DNA from: Diphasiastrum complanatum
Lineage: Eukaryota; Streptophyta; Lycopodiopsida; Lycopodiales; Lycopodiaceae
DNA: 64,000 bases
Reading direction: 5' to 3'
NCBI GenBank assembly: GCA_029204225.1
Contig: CM055113.1
Span: 20,047,798 to 20,111,797 of the forward strand
In this document: piece after piece, positions 38,266-51,010 of the stretch
How the letters are laid out: each line of letters begins with the position of its first letter
Numbering within the stretch: position 1 is the stretch's first letter
The notes under the pieces: model-generated
What the model was told of the DNA's origin: nothing
Seen by the model: only the letters and a program-made list of their open reading frames with translations
Database searches by the model: none
Made by a program: the position numbers and the translations under genes

Positions 38266-40480
38266 ATACCAAAAGGCAATCTTGTTGGAGATTCTCTATG
38301 ATCCTACAAGATTAATAGTACCAAATCTCTTTTTGGTTGAAGAGGTGACTCAAAGCTACCTACGCTTGAATTTGGACATGGAGCACTTGCATATATTGGA
38401 CATGCCCATGGTACTGCCGCCTACTTTGGACATGCCCATGGTACTACCACCTACTTTGGACAAGAGGGTTTCACATGTGAGCCACTAGGAGAGTTTTGTC
38501 TTCTTGAAATGAACATATGTTTCAAGATGAAAATATCGGTGCAACAAGGTCTATGTCCTTATTCTACTTGTCATACATTATTCCCCGTGGCACAATAACA
38601 TTGTTCAAACAATTTGGCTCTAACCACTTAACGAGCTAATGTCACAACCTCATGCGTCTATTCAATCACTACAACTCACATCATACTAGTGTAGGATAAT
38701 ACCAAAAAGTATTCTTGTTGGAGACCGAAGTCCAAATCCTTAAATCTGAATTTGGAGGGTTTTGACATTCTACAAGTAAATTTGTTGCGAGTTTTGCGAG
38801 TTTCTTTTACCCATGATCCAACAAAATGGTAGCACGTGGTGTGCTACTCTTTTTATGCCACTACATATGTTTTAAAAGCAAGAATTGTGTTTTGATGCAT
38901 ACTTAAAAATTTGACTATTCATCAAAATTTAAATAGGTCCATCACAAAATAATTTATTATTCTATAAATATAGGTTTACTTTCATTAAAATAAAAACTAT
39001 TCATGAAGTTGTAAAGCTAGAATGCCGCGGCGTGCTAGCTTGCAGATTTTTTTTTTTTAGATAAAAAAATTTAAAAAACTTTTTGAAAAAATAAATTTTT
39101 TTATGGAGTTGATTCGGCTAGCATGCCAATGTGCTAACTAAGTAGATTATAAAATACAAAAACTATTTTGACACATTTGAGAACCAAATTTTGAGTAAAA
39201 ATATTAATTCAGAATATTTTCTTTAATTTCCAAACATAATAAGTAGACATGCTAAGTAAAACAACTATAAAAAAAATTGCAACCTTTAAAGATAGCACGC
39301 TGGTGTGCTATATAAAATGAGAAAAGATTTTGCAGCCTCCAAATATAGAGATCGCCCGAAAAAAAAATTGGGCGGTCTCGCCTAGCACGCCAGCGTGCTA
39401 TGTTTGGAGGCTGCAAAAAAATTTTAATTTGAATTTTTTTTTTACTTTGTAAGATTTTTAACTATGTACCAAACCACATTCTTAATAATAAACATTGAAG
39501 TAGTGGCATAAAAAGGGTAGCACACCATGTGCTATATATTTGTTGAATCATGACAAGAAAGAAACTCGTAAAAAATTTACTCGCAAAATGCCAAGGTCCT
39601 GAATTTGGATATGCAGCACTTGCATTTGTTGGACATGTCCATGGTGTCGCCTCCTACTTTGGAAAAGAAGATTTTCATATGTGAAGGAGAATTCTGTCTT
39701 TTTGAAGAAAACATATTTTTCAAGATGAAAATATGGGCACAACAAGGTCTATGTCCGTACTTTTACCTATTAGACATAGGCCCTCTTGGCACAATAATAT
39801 TGTTCACACAATTTGACTCTACTCACTCAATGAGCTATCGTGAAAACTTCATGTGCCTATTCAATCACTACATCTCACATCATACTAATGTAAGATAATG
39901 CCAAAAAGCATTCTTGTTGAAGAGGTAACTCCAAGTGACTTAAATTTGAATATGTCGCACTTACATCTACTGGAGATGATTTTGGTGTCATTGTCTGCTT
40001 GCATAGAAGGCTTTTCACATGTGAACACAAGAAGAGTTTTGTCTGCTTGAAATAAAAGTATTTTTCAAGATGAAAATATGGGCGCAACAAAGTCTATGTG
40101 CGGCAATAGTATTGTTCATACAATTTTGTTCCTATCACTCCATGAGCTAATGCTACAATCTCATGTGCATGTTCAATCACTACAACACACACATCATACT
40201 AACGTAGGATAATGCCAAAAAAGGTTGTTGTTGGATAGGTTACTCCAAATGGCTTAGATTTGAATTTGGATATGTAGCACTTGCACCAATTGGACTGCCG
40301 CCTACTTTGGATAGGAGGCTTTTCACATTGAGCCACAAGGAGAGTTTTGTTTGCTTGAATAGACATGTTTTTGAAGATGAAAATATGGGCATTCGCACAA
40401 TTTGACTCTATTCACTCAATGAGCCAACGCCGCAACTTCATGTGCCTATCATTACATGTCACATTATACTAATGCAGGGC
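38266..40480. repeat. Tandem array of ~310-430-bp units, interrupted by a MULE-like element
   Basis: Four diverged units start at 38266, 38695, 39894 and 40207 with gataatgccaaaaagcattc-like sequence. Each contains ttgcatttgttggacatg-like, cacatgtgagccac and aagatgaaaatatgggc blocks. Unit 2 is split by the inserted element at 38757-39598. Unit 1 itself holds a 31-bp duplication (catgcccatggtact, twice near 38400-38455). No coding potential. Confidence 0.7.
38757..39598. mobile_element. Non-autonomous MULE-like element with ~100-bp TIRs
   Basis: The 842-bp insertion is flanked by an 11-bp direct repeat (ctgaatttgga at 38746-38756 and 39599-39609). The left end runs tacaagtaaattt, gcgagtttctttta, catgatccaacaaa, gtgtgctact and atgccacta. 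The right end carries the same series in reverse complement, giving TIRs of about 100 bp. Long TIRs with 9-11-bp duplications typify Mutator-like elements. No transposase ORF. The interior (about 39330-39415) has a further strong foldback. Confidence 0.8.
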
Positions 40481-41687
40481 TATTACCCTACTTGACTCTG
40501 GCCTACCTACCAACCTTGGTTTGGCCAAGTACAAGTCGGCACCTTGTGCACTCTATTGACAATAGTCAACGCCAAACATGTATGCACATATTGCTCTCTC
40601 ATGGTATTGGCTGACGAACCTAGCCTATTATAACAATAGGTTAGAATTCTCACCTTGCTTTTAATGGAACCAGTCAAGTCTACATAAATACTCAAGTTCT
40701 GAAAGTGTCTAAAAAAATACACGAGTCTTGTTGAAATACAAGGGATTCGGCAAAGTCTACATAAATACACAACATTTGGCATAGTTTGTAGAAACACGCT
40801 AAGTTTTGGACAAACCAACAAATGTCGATTGACAGTGAAAATCTCGAGTTTCCAAAACGAGATTTTAAGTGACCGAAAAATGTCGAAAGGCATAAGTGGG
40901 CAAAATGCCAAAAGACCTAAGTCAACAAAAAAGCCTTGGGATTTTTTGTGCCGACAAGTTCCGACTCAAGTGCCAAAAGCCCATTTGGAGAAAAGATGAA
41001 ATGTCGCTTTTGACCATCAACAAAAATGTCAATTGACATTTTCATGGTGCCACTCAAAATGGAGCTCTTCCTCTCACAAGTCTTTTTTCTATACTTAACT
41101 CAAAACTTTCGACAAGAAACGAACGAAGACAAACTACCAAAATACACACAATCTCGAAACTAGAGAAGTGACACATTGAAAATATAAGAGCTATGTCAAA
41201 TACCTATTGCTACTTGTCTAAGGTATAATAATAACATTTGGTATATCAATCAATTGTTTTTAGTGTCAAGTAATTAATGTGGCAACTATCATGAATATCC
41301 AAGCACTCTTGTACTTTCTATTAATTATACATGTATTGAATCAGAGCAAGAGCTAATGATAAGATAGAACGTAGTGCATGATTGTGCATGATAATCTGAA
41401 CATGAAAATAAAGATACATACAATTAAATCCATCAAGCGATAGCGAATTAAGCATCTAGTGCAAGCACAATAGTTTTGGTCATCTTTGATGGAAGAAGGA
41501 AAGATGATACGATAGTAATGAAATTGAAGGCGAAAGATGAACTATCAATCTCGGCAGAATATTCTTCTAATGCATGACTACGCCTATAAAAAATGAACAA
41601 AGCTATCGCGACAATTGTCACATTTGTTCTTTTAGTAACTAACTTTAAAATCATTAGTACTAAAGTGATTTTGTAGACAAACAATTA
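40481..41687. other. No gene recognised
   Basis: AT-rich intergenic-type sequence. The open frame at 40507-40911 (minus) shows no motif. Confidence 0.5.
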
Positions 41688-43225
41688 CAAAGAATTGTTC
41701 ATGACAATTTCGCAACATCTGAGATTTGAACAAGAAACAAAATATTTTGGGACAAGATTCTATTCGCAAATCTTTCGAGCTTCAACAAGAAAGCCACGAG
41801 CTTCTACAAGAAACTATTTTGTGAATCTTTCGAGTTGACTGCAAGACAAATTTCGCGAATCCTTCGAGGTTGATCACGAATAAAAATGTTTCGAGTTCAC
41901 GTTCATTTCTTTCTCATCCTTTGTCAAATAAACTGTGTGCTTTGTTAGTAGAATCAAAATCTGTCTGATCAGTTGTTCTACGGCTCCCTCTCAAAGTGGC
42001 CAGTTGGATTAACCCCAATCTTCTCCGTTGCTTCTCGAACAAAGCTTTACTAAGTGGCTTCGTAAAGATATCAGATGTCATTTACTCTATGAGTATGAAG
42101 ACTGTCTTCAGTATCTTCTTCTCGACTAACTCCTGAATCACATGATACTTGATAGCTATGTGCTTCATTTTCAAGTGAAATACAAGATCTTTTGTAAGAT
42201 AGATTGCTGAAGTGCTATCCATTAACAAGACATAAGATTCAGAAATAAAATCATCAAATTCTTCCAACATCTGTTTCATCCAGATCAGCTCAATTGCCAT
42301 CTTAGTTGCTGCTACATATTCTGCTTCACAGGAAAATTGAGCTACTGTTGTTTGCTTTTTGCTTATCCAGAGTATGGCTGCGCCAGATGCCAAAGTACAA
42401 CCTCCTGAAATACTTGTGCTATCATCCTTCATGGATGCCCAACTTGCATCACTATAAGATTCGATGTCCTTGTACTCAAACAAAATTTGTTTTGAGGAGA
42501 ATTATTCTTCCACAGAGAATACCATGAAAGTTTGAATAAATCAAACTAATATAAGTGTCTTCAAACGGGACTGTATCTGATCTATGTATTAATAGAACAG
42601 TATTAGCTCTGATTGAATATGCATGCGAAAATTATTTGCGGAATTAAGAGACAGCTTAAGACAATTTTAAACAAACATACGGTTGATATTCAAATAGACG
42701 CTCTGTTTTCAGGGCCAAATAAATTATGTTCACGAATTATTCGCGATAGTTCATCTCTTCATCTCAGCTTCGTGTTTTGCAAATTGTTCGTGACACTTGT
42801 CTCTTTGCAATATTTTTGTCTTTCGCAAATTGTTCATGATAGATGACAACTTTGAGCATGAAGAAGAAATTCAGAATATTTCGCGAACTGTTCGCGATAG
42901 TTTCGTAACAGGTGAGCTTGAAGAACAGTCTAGAAGATTTTGCGAATTGTTCGCGACAATTTCGTGACATCTGAGGTTTGAACAAGAAACAAAATATTTC
43001 ACGACAAGATTTTGTTCACGAATCTTTCGAGCTTCAACAAGAAAGCCACAATGCGAATCTTTTGCGAATCTTTTGAGTTGACTGCAAGACAAATTTTGCG
43101 AATCCTTCGAGGTTGATCACGAATAAAAATTTTTCGAGTTTGCGTTCATTTCTTTCTCATCCTTTGTCAAGTAAACTACACGCTTTGTTAGTAGAATCAA
43201 GATCTGTCTGATCAGTTGTTCTACA
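41688..43225 (-). mobile_element. Internally deleted Copia element (LTR - RNase H piece - LTR)
   Basis: Direct repeats 41688-41982 and about 42940-43225 share gacatctgaggtttgaac, cttcaacaagaaagccac and gatcagttgttctac. They are LTR parts; the right one probably starts near 42618. A purine tract (minus gagagggagcc) abuts the left LTR. A degenerate PBS (tcagagct) lies near 42607-42617. Only a piece of RNase H remains inside, so most of the interior is deleted. Confidence 0.65.
42082..42483 (-). pseudogene. Copia RNase H fragment (inside deleted element)
   Basis: Reads SYSDASWASMKDDSTSISGG, then ILWISKKQTTVAQFSCEAEYV, LMDSTSAIYL and KHIAIKYHVIQE. These are the RNase H motifs with D, E and D present. 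The C-terminal DxxTKPL region follows out of frame near 42060. No RT precedes it. Confidence 0.85.
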
Positions 43226-43521
43226 TTCATAACAGACAAAAATAAAAATTGTCAGCCTTCGACACCTTCGATAGTTCGTTGTCGTTGTCGAATCCACCTA
43301 TTACGTGATTCTCATATATTTTTGCAGACTATGTAGAAAACTGTAGAACTAGATAAATGAATGGTAGGATTATGGGAGAATAATCCAGCACTCCCGCTTA
43401 ATCTGAATCCATGAATGCCTTGACTTATAAACTTAGTTCTGCACAAAACTTGTTACATCCAAGCTTAGTGCCTTAGTAAAAATATCAATTGTCATGTCTT
43501 GCGTTCGACAATACTACAAGT
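43226..43521. other. Short spacer between Copia remnants
   Basis: AT-rich, with no assignable feature. Confidence 0.4.
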
Positions 43522-43863
43522 TTACCTCTTTATTGAGAACTTTGCTTCTGACATAATTCTACTTAATTTCAATTTGCTTACTCCTAAAATGAAACATGGG
43601 ATTGGTTGGTCAAGCAATAGCAGTTTGATTATCAAAAAATAAAATTTTTGAAGCATATTGTTCAGACAAACATCTGAGAGTAAACTTCTCAACCATATTG
43701 TTTTTTTCATAGCTTGAGAGGCTATGATATACTCTGATTGAGTAGATGATAGAGAAATTTGTTTGCGACTGTTCCATGAAATTGAATCTTTGTCGAGGAA
43801 GAATGTCAATATGGATGTGTATTTATGAGTGTCTACATCTCCTACTGTTATGGCCATATTCAA
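43522..43863 (-). pseudogene. Second Copia RNase H fragment
   Basis: Reads STSILTFFLDKDSISWNSRKQ, then LSSTQSEYIIASQAMKKTIWL. It then loses frame through a region equivalent to DNQTAIAL and NPMFHSRSKHIEI. It comes from a different Copia family than the fragment at 42082-42483. Confidence 0.75.
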
Positions 43864-44284
43864 TTAAGGATTTGGAATAGTTCTAATATGGTACATAGGA
43901 CCTTCGATATCCAATATTGTTCGTTATGTCTTGATTTAATTCTATGTCAATGCTAGTTTGTAACTAATAACCTTGAGAGGACCCATACACTCCTATTGAG
44001 ACATGTGGAGCAGTGCATGGCTTGTGACAGTTGTATGCATGTGGATAGCATGGGATATGTGACCTATGGTTTAGATGGACAACATGGGAAATTGCATGGG
44101 TGCATGCACAAGTTTATTACCCCTGTGTATACGGGTAGGGACATGCCCTCCTCCATTTTAATTTTGGCTTGGTTGCTAGTTTCTCTTCTCTCCTTAGGTA
44201 TTCACTTGCCATGGCTCAGGGGTGAGGTGTTCGAATATCTTACGATTGCCAAGTGAAGATCTCCTTAAATCCTGTTACATAAAT
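43864..44284. other. No gene recognised
   Basis: A plus-strand open frame (43996-44256) is rich in Cys, His and Met but has no recognisable motif. Confidence 0.4.
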
Positions 44285-45866
44285 CCAAAAGGACACCTAT
44301 TGAGCAAAACCACCCAAACAACAAGATATGAAACACTAGGTGAGCAGTCGACTTATCTTGAAGATCAAGTTCGTAAGCTAAAGAACCAATTTTATTTATA
44401 ATCCGAAATGGTCCACAATATCTAGTAGACAACTTATAATGCTTACCGATATGCATAATCTTACAATCTTTTGAAATTCTAAGATATACCCAGTCATCAA
44501 CTTTAAAATCTTCGGGAGACCTCTTAAGATCGGCATGGTGCTTAGCTCTATCATGAGCACTACGAATACTATCACGTGTCACTTGCAACATTTCTTGCAT
44601 GTCACGTGTCATAATGGATACTATCATGAGCACTACAAATACTATCACGTGTCACTTGCAACATTTCTTGCATATCATGCAAGAAATCTGCAACTTTCTA
44701 GATCTTAACATATTTTGTCTTTGCATTTATCGGAGATCTAGATTGAAAATCGTATATAAGCATAGACAAATTATAACCTGAAGCAGAATGTTTTCTACTA
44801 TTGTAAGCAAACTCAATTAAATGTGACTGTCTATGAGACACATAAGTCCTCAACATATCCTCCATAGTCTGATTAGTTATTTCCGTCTGGCCATCTGATT
44901 TAGGATAATCAATAGAACTAAAACTAAGTGATGTTTCTAGATTATGAAATACAGCTAACCAAAAGTGACCTTGTAAACTTAAAATCAAAATTTTTTCTAT
45001 TTTGTCATTGAGAGATTGAAATTAATCGTTCTAATCCATATAGCATGGTTGAGGGCCTCCACTGAATAATATCAATTTCAATACTATCAATGGAATCTTA
45101 CTCAAAACTTGTTAGCTAGAAGATTTAAAATCGTTAGTGACTTGCTCAAAGTAGCAAAACTAGAGTTTCAGAGGTTCAGAGGGCACATTTCTTCTGGGGC
45201 AGTAAACATCATGTCTCTCTCCAATAATATCACTTGCCAATCCATAAAGGCTGAATAATTTTTTCACAAAGATCTGGGCTAAATCAAAAGCCTTTGCAGT
45301 TGATTTTACTGGTATGAACATAACTAGCTTAGTTAACCTATTCACTACAACCCAAATATAATCATTCTAACGTTGGGTCTTTGGAAGTCCAACTTCAAAA
45401 TCCATAGATATGTTTTTCCATTGTTTCTAAGGAATATCTAAAGGATGTAACAACCTTCTAACCTTTAAGCATTCTGCTTTGGCTAGCTGGCAAGGTTTAC
45501 ATTTAACTAAATAAAATCAACAAATGGCTTGAGTTTTGGCCAATAAAACTCTCTTCTGACCAAGTCCAAAGTCCTGTGTATACCTGGATGACCTGAACAG
45601 GGTACGTCATGACAATAAATAATTCTCTTCTCTCTCTCATCATCCACTGGTACACAAACTTTCTCATTTCGAAATAGCAAACCGCCTCGGATGGAAAACT
45701 GTTCTATTGTCTTCTTATCTTTCTTAAAAACCTGAGATCCCTGTGAATTAATCTCTATTCCATTCTCATTTTTCCCAGTCTCAACCATTTTCCAAATGCG
45801 ACCAAAATGAGAATCTATTTTACACATATGCATTGGTCCATGAGTGATTTCCATCTCCACATACAA
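44285..45866 (-). pseudogene. Gypsy integrase remnant
   Basis: In minus-strand order: the zinc-binding H2C2 region ending CSGHPGIHRTLDLVRREFYW (45866-45507), integrase core start MNRLTKLVMFIPVKSTAKAF (45345-45160), core end YPKSDGQTEITNQTMEDML (about 44900), and C-terminus FKVDDWVYLRIS, YKLSTRYCGPFRIINKIGS, HLVFHI (44540-44310). Deletions and frame breaks separate them. A duplicated block of about 75 bp (cacgtgtcacttgcaac, twice) sits at 44570-44690. The core end to C-terminus recurs inverted at 62315-62870. Confidence 0.8.
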
Positions 45867-47213
<1,347 letters not shown>

Positions 47214-48416
47214 CCCTAGTCTTATCTACACCAAATATAGTCATTGTCAATCTGACGAATGTTAATATTATCAGATTTGTTACAAATAATAAAAAAATGA
47301 TTTTTATCCAAAATAGTAGTGAAGAACCTTTGCCGAGTCAACCTTCGCCAGTCCTATTTTTGAGTTTTGATCTACTTGATCTAGCCACTACCAGATTTCT
47401 GGAACATTCTATTACAATTTGATATTGATTCTAAAAAATCATTAGTTTAAAAGTGTCGATCGTTTGATCAAGATCCTTTTTCCAAAAATCAGAAATCTGA
47501 TTATCGTCAAGTGATAGAGTTTTTATAGATATGATCAGAGACAGGAATTGATTGAAAAATCTAGATCCAATCTCATTGTCTTTAGTGATTTGCAAAGATG
47601 TCTGAAAGAGATTATGATGAGCCATCAATTATTGTTAGAAGGTCACCTCGTCTAGAGGTACCAAAGTATAATGGGCTATCTGATCCAGTCAAATTTCTCA
47701 AAATCTATTTGGAATCATGTGAGGTTTATGGTGAAGTTTTTCCACAAGATAAACTTAAGCTATTCCCTATGGCCTTAAGATTGGATTTATAACCAAGATG
47801 AAAACAAAACATATGGATTGAAAAGTGGTTAACAATGGTCTAATCACAAGTTTCAAACCCCGAAAGTTTATGGAATATCCTTTTCTACTTTTAAGTAAAA
47901 TTAAAATGGGAAAGAGGGAAGGAGTGAGAGATTATATTGAATAGGTTAAACACCTTAGATCTGAGTGTGATCCCAATTTAATCAATATGATATCATGATT
48001 ATGTAGTTTTTGTTAGGTCTATCTAAAACGATTAGATGCAAGCTGAAACGATGAAATGAGTATGTTTCCTTACAACATGCCATGGATGATGCAATACGAG
48101 AGGAGGATGAAGATTTAGATGACGAACCAAATTTTGGAATGCTGCCATATATCACGGGGAAAACCACTACAACATCCACCACTATTGCATCCACGAATAT
48201 CAATGCAACAACAAAGTTGATGATTAATGAATATGAGAAACTTAGTCAAAAGAGGCAGATGCAGTCTCGGTTTGATGAGAAGATGAAATCATTGGAAGAG
48301 AAGTACGCTAAGAGTGACAAAGTAGCTGAAAAGTTTGCAAAGACTTTTCCTAGTCGAGAAAATGTTTGGTGTGCAATTTGTGAAGGGAATCACACCATCA
48401 ACGAGTGTCCAACAAT
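47214..48416 (+). pseudogene. Gypsy leader and gag remnant (plus strand)
   Basis: Gag starts at 47598: MSERDYDEPSIIVRR, then LEVPKYNGLSDPVKFLKIYL, LKLFPMALR. A stop at about 47790 breaks it. Downstream pieces resume in other frames (IEKWLTMV; then from 48082 a Glu/Asp-rich stretch, LMINEYEKLSQKRQMQSRFD) and end with a zinc-knuckle-like WCAICEGNHTINECP (CX2CX3HX4C). The sequence 47214-47907 recurs inverted at 60354-61034. Gag is cut at 48417 by the captured GDSL sequence. Confidence 0.75.
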
Positions 48417-49329
48417 GAAAATACGTATGACAGATACTATTGCTTGCAATCGGACATCGCAACGCTTGCTTCCCAGCTACCTGGAGTACACTTAGTCTAT
48501 GGAAATGTCTACGATACAATCCTGGCAGCAATTCAAAAGCCCACCAGATCAGGTAAGCGACGACAAAATTTTAAACAATGTCTAAGCGACGATTTCTTGT
48601 GTATTCTCAGCTGTCTACGGACTCATGCTACAAGTGACATGCCACGTCAAATGAGAAAACGTACCAATCCTTGCAACGTCTATCCATATCTTAGAATAAG
48701 TCAGATCTCTGGGTGGGGCACAGAAAAATTGTGCCAACTGGAATCTTAAGTGTGTCGATTTGCAGGTTTCAAGTATGGACACAAGGCATGCTGTGGAGAC
48801 GGCAAATATGGAGGTGCTTCTGGCCGCAACCCTACAGTATATGTGTGTGCAAATGCAAGCCAATATGTTTTTTGGGATTTGATCCATCCCACTCAACACA
48901 TGTACATAATCCTAGCTAACGGCCTCATATCGGGTCCTCAATCCATTGCATCTCCTGTTAATATTTCAAATCTTGTAAATATGTGAGCACAGCAGCTTAG
49001 TTCTATACCTCAATGAAGTCTGCAATAAATTACTCCACAAGGGAGGAACCAAAGGCAGTGAAAGGCACATATCAATGATATCATAAACTCGTGGAGAGGA
49101 GACTAGTCTAGTACTATTGCACATTCTCATTTATTACTACTACGTTGTCTTCTGCCATCATTCACTTTACTATTAACTAAGCACTCCTACCACTATTTCA
49201 GTGTAATACTAGTTTGTTTTCATGGCACATTCGAGACCATATCTTCGAGACAATATGTTATGTGACTATCTTATGCCCTATTAATGTGATCAATTACAAT
49301 ATCCAATGCTAGGAGTTCTCCATTACATT
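48417..49329 (+). pseudogene. Captured GDSL esterase/lipase fragment, copy 1 (with intron)
   Basis: The penultimate exon reads CLQSDIATLASQLPGVHLVY then YDTILAAIQKP to about 48550. A donor (cag|gtaagc) and acceptor (tttgcag) bound an intron. The last exon (48767-48986) reads FKYGHKACCGDGKYGGAS, then VCANASQYVFWDLIHPTQH with the family's C-terminal Asp-x-x-His (DLIH), and a stop. The N-terminal GDSL Ser block is absent, so it cannot be an enzyme. The retained intron means capture of genomic DNA rather than cDNA. About 345 bp of 3' flank follows. Confidence 0.85.
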
Positions 49330-50242
49330 GAAAATACGTATGACAGATACTATTGCTTGCAATCGGACATCGCAACGCTTGCTTCCCAGCTACCTGGAGT
49401 ACACTTAGTCTATGGAAATGTCTACGATACAATCCTGGCAGCAATTCAAAAGCCCACCAGATCAGGTAAGCGACGACAAAATTTTAAACAATGTCTAAGC
49501 GACGATTTCTTGTGTATTCTCAGCTGTCTACGGACTCATGCTACAAGTGACATGCCACGTCAAATGAGAAAACGTACCAATCCTTGCAACGTCTATCCAT
49601 ATCTTAGAATAAGTCAGATCTCTGGGTGGGGCACAGAAAAATTGTGCCAACTGGAATCTTAAGTGTGTCGATTTGCAGGTTTCAAGTATGGACACAAGGC
49701 ATGCTGTGGAGACGGCAAATATGGAGGTGCTTCTGGCCGCAACCCTACAGTATATGTGTGTGCAAATGCAAGCCAATATGTTTTTTGGGATTTGATCCAT
49801 CCCACTCAACACATGTACATAATCCTAGCTAACGGCCTCATATCGGGTCCTCAATCCATTGCATCTCCTGTTAATATTTCAAATCTTGTAAATATGTGAG
49901 CACAGCAGCTTAGTTCTATACCTCAATGAAGTCTGCAATAAATTACTCCACAAGGGAGGAACCAAAGGCAGTGAAAGGCACATATCAATGATATCATAAA
50001 CTCGTGGAGAGGAGACTAGTCTAGTACTATTGCACATTCTCATTTATTACTACTACGTTGTCTTCTGCCATCATTCACTTTACTATTAACTAAGCACTCC
50101 TACCACTATTTCAGTGTAATACTAGTTTGTTTTCATGGCACATTCGAGACCATATCTTCGAGACAATATGTTATGTGACTATCTTATGCCCTATTAATGT
50201 GATCAATTACAATATCCAATGCTAGGAGTTCTCCATTACATT
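49330..50242 (+). pseudogene. Captured GDSL esterase/lipase fragment, copy 2
   Basis: A second 913-bp unit, head to tail with copy 1 and apparently identical base for base, including intron and 3' flank (last exon 49680-49899). The repeat joint is cattacattg|aaaatacg. Identity of coding and non-coding parts implies a very recent duplication or an assembly duplication. Confidence 0.85.
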
Positions 50243-50965
50243 GATAACCCTAGTTCCATTATAAGGTGGAAAATAGCTCAAGAAGATAAAACCTTGTTGC
50301 CCTACATAAAAGATTCATCAAGTATAGATAGATTACTAAAATTAGTCAAGAGGAAGTTGACGTGTCGACTAGTGCTGACCCAACTAAGGAGAAGGCTACA
50401 AACACGATTTCAAAAGCTGTATGTTGCCATAGAAGAGCCAAACCAATTTGATACTAAGAATATATTTCTTAAACTACAAACTCTAAGTGTTCCAAGCAAG
50501 ATTTATAGTCAGCACCTAGAAGATTTGTCACACAAGCCAAGCACGAGAAGTTCTAGCTCTCCAGAGAGGACATGTTCCTTGCCACACATATGAACCATAG
50601 AGTTGCTAGCCTACACATATGTCACACAATAACAACATCAGTTGGATAGGAAGGAGTATCTCCTATTAGAATGTAATTCATTCGAGTGAACCACAAAGTC
50701 CATTCATACACTCAAAAACACCACCACAATAACTTTTTCTTACAATGCCTGGGAAACTAACATGTGTTGTCACTGGTTTTGTCCAACAATGACCATCATA
50801 ACATTGCTCCATCCCAGCCATGGGAGATTTGCCAGTTGCATGAAGCGCATGCAATTCAAATGCGATATTTCCATAATATTTTGCCGGAAGCTCTATTACT
50901 TTCTATATCGTATTGCATTACTTTAGTATTTCCAAGGAAACAACTGTGAGCTTAATTTCCAACAG
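50243..50965. other. Unidentified sequence ending in a Copia 3' LTR edge
   Basis: A plus-strand frame runs to 50593 (IKDSSSIDRLLKLVKRKL) without a known motif. Further right, the sequence ends cttaatttccaaca (to 50964), followed by a plus-strand pyrimidine tract. That is the expected right end of the 3' LTR of the minus-strand Copia next to it. The LTR's left edge is not located. Confidence 0.4.
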
Positions 50966-50976
50966 TCCCCCTTAAC
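50966..50976 (-). promoter_or_regulatory. Polypurine tract of minus-strand Copia remnant
   Basis: Minus strand ttaagggggac lies next to the LTR start TGTTGGAAATT. Confidence 0.6.
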
Positions 50977-51010
50977 GGTCACGGTTGGCGCGTTGGTATC
51001 TTCGTCAGGT

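Noticed and set aside
48082..48495. Gag-GDSL fusion protein
   Set aside because: At 48417 the gag frame enters the captured GDSL sequence out of frame and stops after about 25 codons.
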